Assembly: GCA_964586655.1 (NCBI GenBank)
Contig: CAZPGY010000026.1
Span: 1 to 28,102, forward strand
Origin: JAJYSO01 sp964586655
GTDB taxonomy: Bacteria; Bacteroidota; Bacteroidia; Flavobacteriales; Flavobacteriaceae
Direction: 5' to 3'
Length of the DNA: 28,102 nt
The notes under the pieces were generated by a model that was not told where the DNA came from, did no database searches, and saw nothing but the letters and a program-made list of their open reading frames with translations. A program made the translations under genes and the position numbers. Shown here piece after piece: positions 7,479 through 16,149 of this stretch; the stretch's first letter is position 1; the number at the start of each line of letters is the position of its first letter.

Positions 7479-10400
7479 ATGGCAGCATATCATAATAAGA
7501 ATTCTCAAAAGAAATTTAATAAAATTGCAATTGGTTTGGCCTCCCCCGAAGCCATCCTTGCAGAATCCAGAGGCGAAGTCCTAAAACCCGAAACCATAAA
7601 TTACCGTACCCACAAACCCGAACGTGATGGTTTGTTTTGTGAGCGTATTTTTGGGCCGGTAAAAGACTATGAATGTGCCTGTGGAAAATATAAACGCATT
7701 CGCTATAAAGGTATCGTTTGTGACCGTTGCGGGGTAGAAGTCACAGAGAAAAAAGTACGCCGCGACCGGGTAGGTCACATCAATTTGGTGGTGCCCGTAG
7801 CGCATATATGGTACTTCCGTTCTTTGCCCAATAAAATTGGTTATTTACTCGGAATTCCGTCCAAAAAACTGGACATGATTATTTATTATGAACGCTATGT
7901 AGTCGTTCAACCCGGAGAAGCCAAAGACGAAGAAGGCGAGCCTTTGAAAAAAATGGACTTCCTAACCGAAGAGGAATACCTCGACGTATTGGAAAGACTT
8001 CCAAAAGAAAATGCATATCTGGAAGATTCCGACCCCAATAAGTTTATCGCAAAAATGGGGGCAGAGTGCCTGATTGATATTTTACAGCGATTGGATTTGG
8101 ACGAACTCTCTTATGAATTGAGAGATAAGGCCAATAACGAAACTTCTAAACAGCGAAAAACCGAAGCCTTAAAACGCTTGCAGGTAGTAGAGGCACTTCG
8201 TGATGCCAATTTGCGTAAAGAAAACAAACCGGAGTGGATGATCTTAAAAGCCATTCCCGTTATCCCCCCCGAATTGCGTCCCTTAGTGCCGCTTGACGGC
8301 GGGCGTTTCGCTACTTCAGACCTGAACGACCTTTATCGTCGGGTTATTATTCGAAACAACCGTTTGAAGCGCTTGGTGGAAATTAAAGCGCCGGAGGTCA
8401 TTTTGCGTAATGAAAAACGTATGCTGCAGGAATCTGTGGATTCGCTATTTGACAACACCCGAAAATCTTCTGCCGTAAAAACAGACAGCAATAGACCTTT
8501 AAAATCACTTTCTGATTCCTTGAAAGGTAAACAAGGACGCTTCCGTCAAAACTTGCTCGGTAAACGAGTGGATTATTCCGGACGTTCTGTAATCGTGGTC
8601 GGCCCCGAAATGGAGTTGCACGAATGTGGATTGCCTAAAAATATGGCAGCCGAACTCTACAAGCCTTTTGTCATTAGAAAATTGATTGAACGAGGGATTG
8701 TGAAAACCGTGAAATCGGCTAAAAAAATTATTGACAAAAGAGAACCGGTTGTTTGGGACATCCTTGAAAATGTAATGAAAGGACACCCGGTATTGCTCAA
8801 CCGTGCGCCTACCTTGCACCGTTTGGGAATCCAAGCCTTTCAGCCCAAGATGATTGAGGGAAAGGCAATTCAGTTACACCCCTTGGCCTGTACGGCATTT
8901 AACGCCGACTTTGATGGGGACCAAATGGCAGTACACTTGCCCTTAGGACCCGAGGCTATTTTGGAGGCACAGCTGTTGATGCTCGCCTCTCACAACATTC
9001 TTAACCCTGCCAATGGTTCTCCTATTACCGTACCGTCACAGGATATGGTCTTGGGACTTTATTATATGACAAAACCCCGAAAATCTACCAAAGATCATAA
9101 GATGAAAGGGGAAGGGCAAGTTTTTTACTCCCCCGAAGAGGTCAATATTGCCTACAACGAAAACAAAGTCGACCTCAACAGCTCTATTAAAGTACGTACC
9201 CGCGATAGGGGTGAAAATGGAGCACCTGTCACAAAAATTATTGAAACTACGGTGGGGCGTGTATTGTTCAACGAAGTAGTGCCAGAAGAAGTAGGGTATA
9301 TTAACGAAGTGTTGACTAAAAAGACTTTGCGTGATATTATTGGTCGTGTTTTGAAAGCTACCAATGTGCCCCGCACCGGAAAATTCTTGAACGACATTAA
9401 AAACTTAGGATATGACCGCGCTTTCCGCGGAGGTTTGTCTTTCTCGCTTGGAGATATTATTATTCCGAAGGAAAAGGAAGGCATGGTAAAGGAAGCCAAC
9501 GAAAAAGTAGAAAATATTGTAGGCAACTACAATATGGGATTGATTACCAATAACGAGCGTTACAATCAGGTTATTGACGTGTGGACGGCAACCAATGCCG
9601 ATTTGACCGAATTGGCCATGAAGCGGATTACAGACGATAAACAAGGCTTTAACTCGGTGTACATGATGTTGGATTCCGGAGCTCGAGGTTCTAAAGAACA
9701 AATTCGTCAGCTTACCGGAATGCGTGGATTGATGGCCAAACCTAAAAAATCTAACGCCGGGGGTGGTGATATTATTGAAAACCCGATTCTTTCCAACTTT
9801 AAGGAAGGGCTTTCTATTTTAGAATATTTTATTTCTTGTCACGGTGCCCGTAAAGGATTGGCCGATACAGCGTTAAAAACTGCCGATGCCGGTTATTTGA
9901 CCAGACGTTTGGTAGACGTGTCACAAGACGTGATTATTCGCGAGGAAGATTGTGGAACCCTGCGAGGAATAAAGATTGAAGCCTTAAAGAAAAATGATGA
10001 AGTGGTGCAAACTCTTGGTGAACGAATCATGGGACGTACCGCTCTAAATGATGTGATAGATCCGGTGAGTGATGAATTGATTGCCAAAGCCGGCGAAGAG
10101 TTGAATGAAGAATTGGTCGAGAAAATTGAAGCCTCTGCTTTGGATAGTGTTGAAGTTCGCTCGCCATTGACCTGTGAAGCCAAACGCGGAATCTGTTCCA
10201 AATGCTATGGACGTAACCTGGCTACCGATAAAGCGGTACAAAAAGGTGAAGCTGTAGGAGTAGTGGCTGCGCAATCTATTGGAGAACCCGGAACGCAGCT
10301 TACCTTGAGAACCTTCCACGTGGGCGGTATTGCCGGAAACATCTCAGAGGAAAATCAAGTAGTCGCCAAATTTGATGGTACCATAGAAATCGACGACCTC

Positions 10401-11786
10401 AAAACGGTTAAGGGAGAGGATGATGAAGGCAAACCGGCCGAAATCGTCATTTCTCGAACCTCAGAAGTGAAAATCATCGATTCCAAAACTGAGTTGGTCT
10501 TGAGCCAAGCAGTTATTCCTTATGGTTCTCAGTTGTTTATCAAGTCTGGTAAAAAAGTTAAAAAAGGAGATGTCATCTGCCAGTGGGATCCCTACAATGG
10601 GGTGATTATCTCAGAATTTGGCGGAGTGGTCAAATTTAAAAACTTGAAAGAAGGCGCTACTTATGAAGTAGAGACCGATGAGCAAACCGGTTTCCAAGAA
10701 AAAGTAGTGATACAGTCTAAGAAAAAACGAAGAAAGAAAGTTCCCATTTTGCGTATTGAGGATAAAAACGGAGAAGTTATCCGTTCCTACAACTTGCCGG
10801 TGGGAGCTCACTTGATGGTGGATGACGAAGAAGAGATCAAAGCCGGTAAGACTTTGGTCAAAATTCCAAGAAAATCTTCCAAAGCGGGAGATATTACCGG
10901 TGGTCTGCCACGTGTTACAGAGCTGTTTGAAGCACGTAACCCTTCCAATCCGGCTGTAGTTAGTGAGATTGATGGGGTGGTTTCTTTCGGTAAAATTAAG
11001 CGTGGAAATCAGGAGATTATCGTTGAATCTAAGTTTGGAGATATCAAGAAATACTTGGTAAAACTCTCTAACCAAATTTTGGTACAGGAAAATGATTACG
11101 TCCGTGCCGGAATGCCGTTGTCTGATGGCGCAATTACTCCTAAAGACATTCTTGATATTGAAGGACCGAGTGCGGTACAACAATACTTGGTTAATGAAGT
11201 ACAAGAGGTTTACCGTCTGCAAGGTGTGAAAATTAATGACAAACACTTTGAAGTAGTAGTTCGTCAAATGATGAGAAAGGTGAAGATTCAAGATCCGGGA
11301 GATACCATCTTCTTAGAAAACCAATTGGTACACCGCAATGACTTCATCGAAGAAAATGATAATATCTACGGAATGAAGGTAGTGGAAGATGCCGGAGACA
11401 GTGAAAACCTGAAACCGGGTCAAATTGTTTCGGCACATGAATTGCGAGACGAAAATTCCATCCTTCGCCGTGAAGATAAGAAATTGGCAGAAGCACGTGA
11501 CGCCGAACCGGCCACGGCAAAACCAATCTTACAGGGTATTACCAGAGCTTCTCTGCAAACCAAATCCTTTATCTCTGCGGCTTCCTTCCAGGAGACCACT
11601 AAGGTGCTTAATGAAGCAGCCGTAAGCGGTAAAGTTGATACGCTTCAAGGGCTTAAAGAAAACGTTATTGTTGGTCATAGAATCCCGGCCGGTACAGGAC
11701 TGCGGGAATATGAAGACCTTATCGTGGGCTCTAAAGAAGAATTTGACGAAATGATGGAGAAAAAACAAGAAGTTAATCTCAATTAA
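7479..11786 (+). CDS. rpoC: DNA-directed RNA polymerase subunit beta'
   Basis: The beta' subunit carries the catalytic magnesium site and the other pincer of core polymerase. The product is 1435 residues. The N-terminal zinc ribbon has Cys66, Cys68, Cys81 and Cys84. The catalytic loop NADFDGDQMAVH begins at about residue 475, with the three aspartates present. A second zinc site uses Cys825, Cys899, Cys906 and Cys909, and the trigger-loop region (GEPGTQLTLRTFHVGG) is conserved. In the 81-bp gap after rpoB a short hairpin of two TCCGGA words (7408-7413 and 7425-7430) could form. A strong terminator follows the stop codon. Confidence 0.99.
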   Translation: MAAYHNKNSQKKFNKIAIGLASPEAILAESRGEVLKPETINYRTHKPERDGLFCERIFGPVKDYECACGKYKRIRYKGIVCDRCGVEVTEKKVRRDRVGHINLVVPVAHIWYFRSLPNKIGYLLGIPSKKLDMIIYYERYVVVQPGEAKDEEGEPLKKMDFLTEEEYLDVLERLPKENAYLEDSDPNKFIAKMGAECLIDILQRLDLDELSYELRDKANNETSKQRKTEALKRLQVVEALRDANLRKENKPEWMILKAIPVIPPELRPLVPLDGGRFATSDLNDLYRRVIIRNNRLKRLVEIKAPEVILRNEKRMLQESVDSLFDNTRKSSAVKTDSNRPLKSLSDSLKGKQGRFRQNLLGKRVDYSGRSVIVVGPEMELHECGLPKNMAAELYKPFVIRKLIERGIVKTVKSAKKIIDKREPVVWDILENVMKGHPVLLNRAPTLHRLGIQAFQPKMIEGKAIQLHPLACTAFNADFDGDQMAVHLPLGPEAILEAQLLMLASHNILNPANGSPITVPSQDMVLGLYYMTKPRKSTKDHKMKGEGQVFYSPEEVNIAYNENKVDLNSSIKVRTRDRGENGAPVTKIIETTVGRVLFNEVVPEEVGYINEVLTKKTLRDIIGRVLKATNVPRTGKFLNDIKNLGYDRAFRGGLSFSLGDIIIPKEKEGMVKEANEKVENIVGNYNMGLITNNERYNQVIDVWTATNADLTELAMKRITDDKQGFNSVYMMLDSGARGSKEQIRQLTGMRGLMAKPKKSNAGGGDIIENPILSNFKEGLSILEYFISCHGARKGLADTALKTADAGYLTRRLVDVSQDVIIREEDCGTLRGIKIEALKKNDEVVQTLGERIMGRTALNDVIDPVSDELIAKAGEELNEELVEKIEASALDSVEVRSPLTCEAKRGICSKCYGRNLATDKAVQKGEAVGVVAAQSIGEPGTQLTLRTFHVGGIAGNISEENQVVAKFDGTIEIDDLKTVKGEDDEGKPAEIVISRTSEVKIIDSKTELVLSQAVIPYGSQLFIKSGKKVKKGDVICQWDPYNGVIISEFGGVVKFKNLKEGATYEVETDEQTGFQEKVVIQSKKKRRKKVPILRIEDKNGEVIRSYNLPVGAHLMVDDEEEIKAGKTLVKIPRKSSKAGDITGGLPRVTELFEARNPSNPAVVSEIDGVVSFGKIKRGNQEIIVESKFGDIKKYLVKLSNQILVQENDYVRAGMPLSDGAITPKDILDIEGPSAVQQYLVNEVQEVYRLQGVKINDKHFEVVVRQMMRKVKIQDPGDTIFLENQLVHRNDFIEENDNIYGMKVVEDAGDSENLKPGQIVSAHELRDENSILRREDKKLAEARDAEPATAKPILQGITRASLQTKSFISAASFQETTKVLNEAAVSGKVDTLQGLKENVIVGHRIPAGTGLREYEDLIVGSKEEFDEMMEKKQEVNLN

Positions 11787-11796
11787 TCAAAATTAA

Positions 11797-11831
11797 GGAA
11801 GTTCGTATGAATCATACGGACTTCCTTTTTT
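11797..11831 (+). terminator. Intrinsic terminator of rpoBC
   Basis: A 13-bp stem pairs GGAAGTTCGTATG (11797-11809) with CATACGGACTTCC (11813-11825) around an AAT loop, with a single T-G wobble. Six T residues follow directly. It begins 10 bp after the rpoC stop and separates the polymerase operon from the DUF3467 gene. Confidence 0.95.
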
Positions 11832-11867
11832 ATAGAGATTGCCTGATAACACTAAAAAAACGAGCAT

Positions 11868-12185
11868 ATGAGTGATCAAAATCAAAATAAGAACCAAAAA
11901 AAGCTCAATATAGAGATTGACGAAGAAACCGCTCAGGGGCAATATAGCAACCTGGCTATTGTCAATCATTCGCCTTCTGAATTTGTGGTAGACTTTGTCA
12001 ATATCATGCCGGGAGCGCCTAAAAGCAAAGTACGTTCACGCATTATTTTGACGCCACAGCACGCCAAACGATTCCTCAAAGCCATGGGCGATAACATTGC
12101 ACGGTATGAGAGCCAGCACGGTAAAATTAAAGAAAATGACAAACCCAATATTCCCATGAATTTTGGGCCCACCGGACAGGCTTAA
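11868..12185 (+). CDS. DUF3467 domain protein
   Basis: The 105-residue product matches the short DUF3467 family, known from Bacteroidota and some other phyla but without an assigned function. Visible family features are the ANLAxV-like start (YSNLAIVNHSPSEFVVDFVN), the segment GAPKSKVRSRIILTPQHAKRFL and the helical end ALGDNI-like MGDNIARYESQHG. It is soluble, with a polar, glutamine- and asparagine-rich N-terminus (about residues 1-20) and a disordered proline-containing tail. It sits directly after rpoC, an arrangement I recall as common in this phylum, but terminators on both sides suggest it is transcribed alone. No clear TAnnTTTG element was found in the 36-bp gap. Confidence 0.85.
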   Translation: MSDQNQNKNQKKLNIEIDEETAQGQYSNLAIVNHSPSEFVVDFVNIMPGAPKSKVRSRIILTPQHAKRFLKAMGDNIARYESQHGKIKENDKPNIPMNFGPTGQA

Positions 12186-12216
12186 AAAGCACGTGTAAAT
12201 TTATTTTTACGAAAAT

Positions 12217-12260
12217 AAACCTCAAAGACGGCCATAAAAAGCTGCTTTGAGGTTTTTTTT
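12217..12260 (+). terminator. Intrinsic terminator after DUF3467 gene
   Basis: AAACCTCAAAG (12217-12227) is exactly complementary to CTTTGAGGTTT (12245-12255), giving an 11-bp stem with a 17-nt loop. The T-run extends from 12253 to 12260. It lies about 30 bp after the stop codon. Confidence 0.9.
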
Positions 12261-12305
12261 ATGGATAAAGTTGAAGACTTAGCGAATAAAATGAAGTTTG
12301 AGGCT

Positions 12306-12313
12306 TACATTTG
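12306..12313 (+). promoter_or_regulatory. Promoter -7 element for carbonic anhydrase gene
   Basis: TACATTTG fits the TAnnTTTG consensus and lies 16 bp before the ATG at 12330, implying a very short leader. A correctly spaced TTTG -33 element is not seen, so this rests on one motif plus its position after a terminator. Confidence 0.5.
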
Positions 12314-12329
12314 CTAAAATTTTATTTCC

Positions 12330-12968
12330 ATGAATGTAGCATTTTACAATAAATTAAAAGAGAACAACAAAAAATGGGTTGAAAAGAAGACCAAATCCAA
12401 TCCCAACTTCTTTAAGGATTTGGCCAAAGGGCAATCACCACAAGCTTTTATTTTGGGCTGTGGAGATAGTCGTGTCCCCTTAAACGACATTATTGGAGCA
12501 GATGCGGGAGAACTCTTTGTACAGCGCAATATTGCCAATATGGTCGTGCATTCTGATATCGATATGCTCAGTGTGCTGGAATATGCTGTAGCGGTCTTGA
12601 ATATTCCTCATATTATCGTCTGCGGGCACTATGGATGTGGGGGCATAAAAGCTGCTATGGACAGTAAAGAAGTAGGCTTGGTCGATAACTGGCTCGGACA
12701 TATCAAAGATGTGTTTCGCTTACATGAAAAGGAAATTAAAAGTATTACTGACCCCAAAGAACGCTATGACCGCTGTGTAGAACTCAATGTAAAAGAACAA
12801 GTGTACAATATGGCCACTACGACTATTGTGCAAAAAGCTTGGGAGGAAGGTCATGATTTGACCATTCACGGTTGGGTCTATAATTTGGAAACCGGCTTAA
12901 TCAATGATCTGGAAGTCGATATTAATGGAAAAGATGCCATTAGCGATATCTATCGCCTAAAATTTTAA
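12330..12968 (+). CDS. can: Beta-class carbonic anhydrase
   Basis: The enzyme interconverts carbon dioxide and bicarbonate, supplying bicarbonate for carboxylations in the cytoplasm. The 212-residue protein has the beta-class zinc site: Cys44 and Asp46 in GCGDSRVP, and His100 and Cys103 in CGHYGCGG. The Asp-Arg pair of the family is formed by Asp46 and Arg48. QRNIANMV and the later HGWVYNLETGLI segment are also typical. No signal peptide is visible, so a cytoplasmic location is expected. It stands alone between a terminator and surE and has its own -7 promoter element. The family assignment is firm; the symbol can is used for the closest E. coli type. Confidence 0.95.
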   Translation: MNVAFYNKLKENNKKWVEKKTKSNPNFFKDLAKGQSPQAFILGCGDSRVPLNDIIGADAGELFVQRNIANMVVHSDIDMLSVLEYAVAVLNIPHIIVCGHYGCGGIKAAMDSKEVGLVDNWLGHIKDVFRLHEKEIKSITDPKERYDRCVELNVKEQVYNMATTTIVQKAWEEGHDLTIHGWVYNLETGLINDLEVDINGKDAISDIYRLKF

Positions 12969-13065
12969 GGTCGACTGATTGGAGAGGTTTGTTCGCGATG
13001 AATAATCTTCTCGCTATCATTTCATAAGTTTATGTTCCCTTAACATGGGCTTTCTTTTTATTGCT

Positions 13066-13073
13066 TATTTTTG
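13066..13073 (+). promoter_or_regulatory. Promoter -7 element for surE
   Basis: TATTTTTG matches TAnnTTTG and lies 17 bp before the ATG at 13091. Transcription would start close to 13080, which excludes the in-frame upstream TTG at 13061 as the start. No clear -33 TTTG is present. Confidence 0.5.
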
Positions 13074-13090
13074 TGGCTAATAAAAAGTAT

Positions 13091-13873
13091 ATGACTTCAA
13101 AAAAACCTTTAATTTTAGTGACCAATGACGATGGGATTACGGCTCCGGGTATTCGACATCTCATCAAATTAATGAAAGAAATCGGCGAGGTGGTTGTCGT
13201 AGCGCCCGACAGCCCTCAAAGTGGTATGGGGCACGCCATTACGGTAGAAAATCATTTGTATTGCGATCCGGTAAAATTGCGTAAAAATGAATCTCATAAA
13301 GAGTACAGCTGCTCGGGAACCCCGGCAGATTGTGTAAAAATTGCCCATCGACGCATATTGCCTCGAAAGCCCGACCTGTGTGTGAGTGGCATCAACCACG
13401 GTTCCAATTCGGCCATCAATGTGATCTATTCCGGAACCATGAGCGCTGCTGTAGAAGCCGGTACCGTGGGTATTCCCGCTATTGGATTCTCTTTGTTGGA
13501 CTATAGAATGGAAGCCGATTTTGAACCTACTTCTTCTTATGTCAAGACCCTCGCTAAACAAGTACTTAAAAACGGCTTGCCGGCCAATGTGGTTTTAAAT
13601 GTCAATTTCCCCAAACTTCCAAAAGAGGAAATCAAAGGCATGAAAATTTGCCGGCAGTCCAAGGCCCATTGGGTTGAAAAATTTGATAAGCGAACCAATC
13701 CCCGCGGACGGGATTATTATTGGCCTGTTGGTGAATTTATAAATGATGATGTAGGGGAGGATACTGATGAAAGTGCATTGGAAAACGGCTATGTCTCTAT
13801 TGTCCCTATCCAATTCGATTTGACGGCTCATGCGGTGTTGGACGAATTAAAATCCTGGAAATTAGATGCGTAA
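13091..13873 (+). CDS. surE: 5'/3'-nucleotidase SurE
   Basis: SurE is a metal-dependent nucleoside monophosphate phosphatase of the cytoplasm, linked in many bacteria to stationary-phase survival. From the ATG at 13091 it is 260 residues, close to the family norm; an upstream TTG would add ten residues but overlaps the likely promoter. The N-terminal TNDDG motif (residues 11-15) supplies the metal-binding aspartates. The DSPQSGMGHAIT segment and SGINHGSN supply the conserved Ser and Asn ligands. YSGTMSAAVEAGTVGIPAIGFS is also family-typical. The 3' end overlaps the next gene by 8 bp, so translation of the two is probably coupled. Confidence 0.96.
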   Translation: MTSKKPLILVTNDDGITAPGIRHLIKLMKEIGEVVVVAPDSPQSGMGHAITVENHLYCDPVKLRKNESHKEYSCSGTPADCVKIAHRRILPRKPDLCVSGINHGSNSAINVIYSGTMSAAVEAGTVGIPAIGFSLLDYRMEADFEPTSSYVKTLAKQVLKNGLPANVVLNVNFPKLPKEEIKGMKICRQSKAHWVEKFDKRTNPRGRDYYWPVGEFINDDVGEDTDESALENGYVSIVPIQFDLTAHAVLDELKSWKLDA

Positions 13874-14180
13874 AAAAATAGCCAAAGAAATATTAATCGG
13901 ATTTTTGGTCACCATTGCCTGTAACTTGGCCGGGATGTACTTTTATATCAATATCGTTTCGGATATGGGCGTGATAAAATTTTTAAAAATCAGTCTTGAA
14001 AGAGGATTCTTTACCAGCGTTGTTGGTTTGGGGGCTATTATGGATTTTTTGGCCTTTTTTGTCTTCTTGAAAAAAGGACAATACTACCGCGTACGGGGTG
14101 TTTTGTTTGCGGTGATTGCCGCTGCTATTGTTGTTTTAGGATTTCTGGTCAAAGGCTTTTTTGAAAACCTCAGCTTTTAA
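13866..14180 (+). CDS. Small three-helix membrane protein, function unknown
   Basis: I do not recognise a named family. The 104-residue product has a basic N-terminus (MRKKIAKE) and three predicted transmembrane helices at about residues 9-30, 50-68 and 78-98, joined by short charged loops. No cysteine pair, catalytic motif or signal cleavage site is evident; the single Cys19 lies in helix one. Its start codon lies inside surE (8-bp overlap), and lpxB begins 41 bp after its stop. The genes on both sides are housekeeping and the frame has no in-frame defects, so it is very likely a real gene. A role in lipid or envelope biology is only suggested by the lpxB neighbour. Confidence 0.85.
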   Translation: MRKKIAKEILIGFLVTIACNLAGMYFYINIVSDMGVIKFLKISLERGFFTSVVGLGAIMDFLAFFVFLKKGQYYRVRGVLFAVIAAAIVVLGFLVKGFFENLSF

Positions 14181-14191
14181 GAGCAAGCCGT

Positions 14192-14199
14192 TATCTTTG
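14192..14199 (+). promoter_or_regulatory. Promoter -7 element for lpxB
   Basis: TATCTTTG fits TAnnTTTG and lies 22 bp before the lpxB ATG, in the gap after the small membrane protein gene. A well-spaced -33 element is not obvious. It suggests lpxB can be transcribed independently of surE. Confidence 0.5.
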
Positions 14200-14221
14200 T
14201 TGAATACGATATGCTAATGCC

Positions 14222-15340
14222 ATGAAATACTACCTTATTGCCGGTGAAGCTTCAGGTGATTTACACGCTTCTAACTTGATGAAATCCCTGAAAAAAGAAG
14301 ACCCCGAAGCCGATTTTCGCTTTTGGGGAGGCGACTTGATGGCGGAGGTGGGCGGCAAACTGGTCAAACATTATCGGGAGTTGGCTTTTATGGGTTTTTT
14401 TGAGGTGGTGGCCAACTTGCGCACTATTTTTAAAAATATCAAAACTTGTAAACGCGATATTGACGAGTTCAATCCCGATGTATTGATATTTATTGATTAT
14501 CCCGGATTTAATTTTCGCATTGCTAAATGGGCCAAACAACAAGGTTATCGCACTCATTATTATATCTCGCCACAGTTGTGGGCTTGGAAAGAAAACCGAA
14601 TCAAAGCCGTAAAACGCGATGTGGATGAAATGTATGTCATCTTGCCGTTCGAAAAAGAATTTTATGAAGAAAAACACAATTATCCGGTACATTTTGTAGG
14701 CCATCCCTTACTCGATGCCCTTGAAAATCGACAAGCACTCAGTCGGGAAGATTTTATTGCACGGCATCACTTAAAAGACAAACCCATCATTGCTTTATTA
14801 CCGGGAAGTCGGCATCAAGAAATCACCAAAATGTTGCACACCATGCTCGAGATGCCGGAGCAATTTCCGAGCTATCAATTTGTCATTGCCGGAGCACCGA
14901 GCCAAGATGCCGATTTTTACCATCCTTTTATCAAAAAAGACAATGTCGATTTGGTGATGGATGCCACCTATGACCTGCTCAGTGTGGCCCATGCAGCATT
15001 GGTGACCTCCGGAACGGCTACCCTTGAAACCGCCTTGTTTGAAGTGCCTGAAGTGGTTTGTTATAAGGGGAATTATATCTCCTATCTCATTGCCAAAAAT
15101 GTGATTACCCTCAACTATATTTCACTGGTCAATCTCATCATGAATCGAGAAGTGGTTAAAGAGCTGATTCAGCAGGAATTTACGGCTGCTCATCTCAAAC
15201 GAGAGCTCGAAAAGATTCTTACCGATAAAAAACGTCAACAACTGTTTGAAGATTATAAGGCTTTAAAACAGAAACTCGGCGGAGTGGGGGCCAGCGAGCA
15301 GACGGCAAAACTTATTGTACAGAAAATAAAATCTTCTTGA
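14222..15340 (+). CDS. lpxB: Lipid-A-disaccharide synthase LpxB
   Basis: LpxB is a GT19 glycosyltransferase that joins UDP-2,3-diacylglucosamine and lipid X to form the beta-1,6 disaccharide of lipid A at the cytoplasmic face of the inner membrane. The 372-residue length is normal. The N-terminus MKYYLIAGEASGDLHASNLM holds the family GEASGDL signature. FIDYPGFNFRIAKWAK, YYISPQLWAWKENR, FVGHPLLD and LLPGSRHQEI follow in the expected order, and SGTATLETALFEVPEVVCYK forms the donor-site region. Convergent with the rhomboid gene 31 bp downstream. The organism therefore makes lipid A, consistent with a diderm bacterium. Confidence 0.97.
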   Translation: MKYYLIAGEASGDLHASNLMKSLKKEDPEADFRFWGGDLMAEVGGKLVKHYRELAFMGFFEVVANLRTIFKNIKTCKRDIDEFNPDVLIFIDYPGFNFRIAKWAKQQGYRTHYYISPQLWAWKENRIKAVKRDVDEMYVILPFEKEFYEEKHNYPVHFVGHPLLDALENRQALSREDFIARHHLKDKPIIALLPGSRHQEITKMLHTMLEMPEQFPSYQFVIAGAPSQDADFYHPFIKKDNVDLVMDATYDLLSVAHAALVTSGTATLETALFEVPEVVCYKGNYISYLIAKNVITLNYISLVNLIMNREVVKELIQQEFTAAHLKRELEKILTDKKRQQLFEDYKALKQKLGGVGASEQTAKLIVQKIKSS

Positions 15341-15371
15341 AGAAATCTTCCATCTTCCTATTGATAAAAGT

Positions 15372-16019
15372 CTACAATTTTCCCATTTTTTGAACAATAA
15401 AAAGAATGACCAACGGAATGGCCAAAAGGCCTACCATCAGGGTGTGACTTTGAAGCAATCCCGGCGCCATGATCAGGGTGATAAAATACCCTCCCATTGC
15501 ACCGCCAAAATGAGCGTCATGGCCAATGTTTCCGATGCGTTTTTTCATTCCGTAAATAGAGTAGAGCAGGTAACCGATTCCAAAAAGATAAGCCGGTATC
15601 GGGATAATGAAAAACAGCCCGAGCATCATATCGGGATAGAGCAAAATGGCCGAATAGAGAATGCCCATGACCGCGCCACTGGCTCCTACGGCGGTGTACA
15701 TCGGTTCTTCTTTGTGAAAAAAGAGCGAAAAAAGATTACCCAAAACAAGACTGCCCAAATAGATGATTACAAAGGACACCGTTCCCATGGTTTTGATGAC
15801 CACATCGGCAAAAAAATAGAGCGTGAGCATATTGACAAACAGGTGGGTGGTGTCGACGTGTAAAAAACCTGAACTTAAAATGCGAAGCTGTTGGCCGTTT
15901 CTGATTGCACCTACCCTAAATTTAAACTTGTCAAAAAAACCTCGGTCATTGAAGCCTTTCCAGGAAATAAGTGCATTTAAACCGATAACGACAATTGTGG
16001 TTATTGATAATCCGCCCAT
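15372..16019 (-). CDS. Rhomboid-family intramembrane serine protease
   Basis: Rhomboids cleave transmembrane helices of substrate proteins inside the inner membrane. The 215-residue protein has about six hydrophobic segments. It carries the catalytic serine in GASGAVMG (Ser114), the catalytic histidine in HDAHFGGAMGG (His170), and the His59/Asn63 pair in the HLFVNM segment that helps form the oxyanion hole. The L1-loop WR-type motif is represented by QQLRILSSGFLHVD. All active-site residues are present, so it should be active; its substrate is unknown. It is transcribed divergently from the lipid A acyltransferase gene and convergently with lpxB, so it is its own transcription unit. Confidence 0.93.
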   Translation of the reverse strand: MGGLSITTIVVIGLNALISWKGFNDRGFFDKFKFRVGAIRNGQQLRILSSGFLHVDTTHLFVNMLTLYFFADVVIKTMGTVSFVIIYLGSLVLGNLFSLFFHKEEPMYTAVGASGAVMGILYSAILLYPDMMLGLFFIIPIPAYLFGIGYLLYSIYGMKKRIGNIGHDAHFGGAMGGYFITLIMAPGLLQSHTLMVGLLAIPLVILFIVQKMGKL

Positions 16020-16027
16020 AGCGTCTG

Positions 16028-16058
16028 TTTGATGAATGCCAAATATACCATATCTTTG
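16028..16058 (+). promoter_or_regulatory. Promoter of the acyltransferase gene (-33 and -7)
   Basis: TTTG (16028-16031) and TATCTTTG (16051-16058) are separated by 19 bp, an exact fit to the Bacteroidota promoter TTTG-N19-TAnnTTTG. Transcription would begin near 16065, giving a leader of about 85 nt. That leader contains a CCGGA-ccc-TCCGG stem followed by a T-rich stretch (about 16092-16112). Confidence 0.8.
16040..16047 (-). promoter_or_regulatory. Promoter -7 element of the rhomboid gene
   Basis: On the minus strand these bases read TATATTTG, an exact TAnnTTTG match, 20 bp upstream of the rhomboid ATG. No -33 element at standard spacing was found. It lies inside the spacer of the divergent plus-strand promoter, only 3 bp from its -7 element. 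Confidence 0.55.
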
Positions 16059-16149
16059 TGGTACCGTAAAGCCAAATTAAAAGGAACCCTCCGGACCCTC
16101 CGGTTTTGTTCTTTTGTCGCTGATGGCCTGCGGAAAAAATACAAACTTG

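Noticed and set aside
15390..15863. 157-codon plus-strand frame opposite the rhomboid gene
   Set aside because: The minus-strand frame has all rhomboid catalytic residues; the plus frame is a polar antisense shadow.
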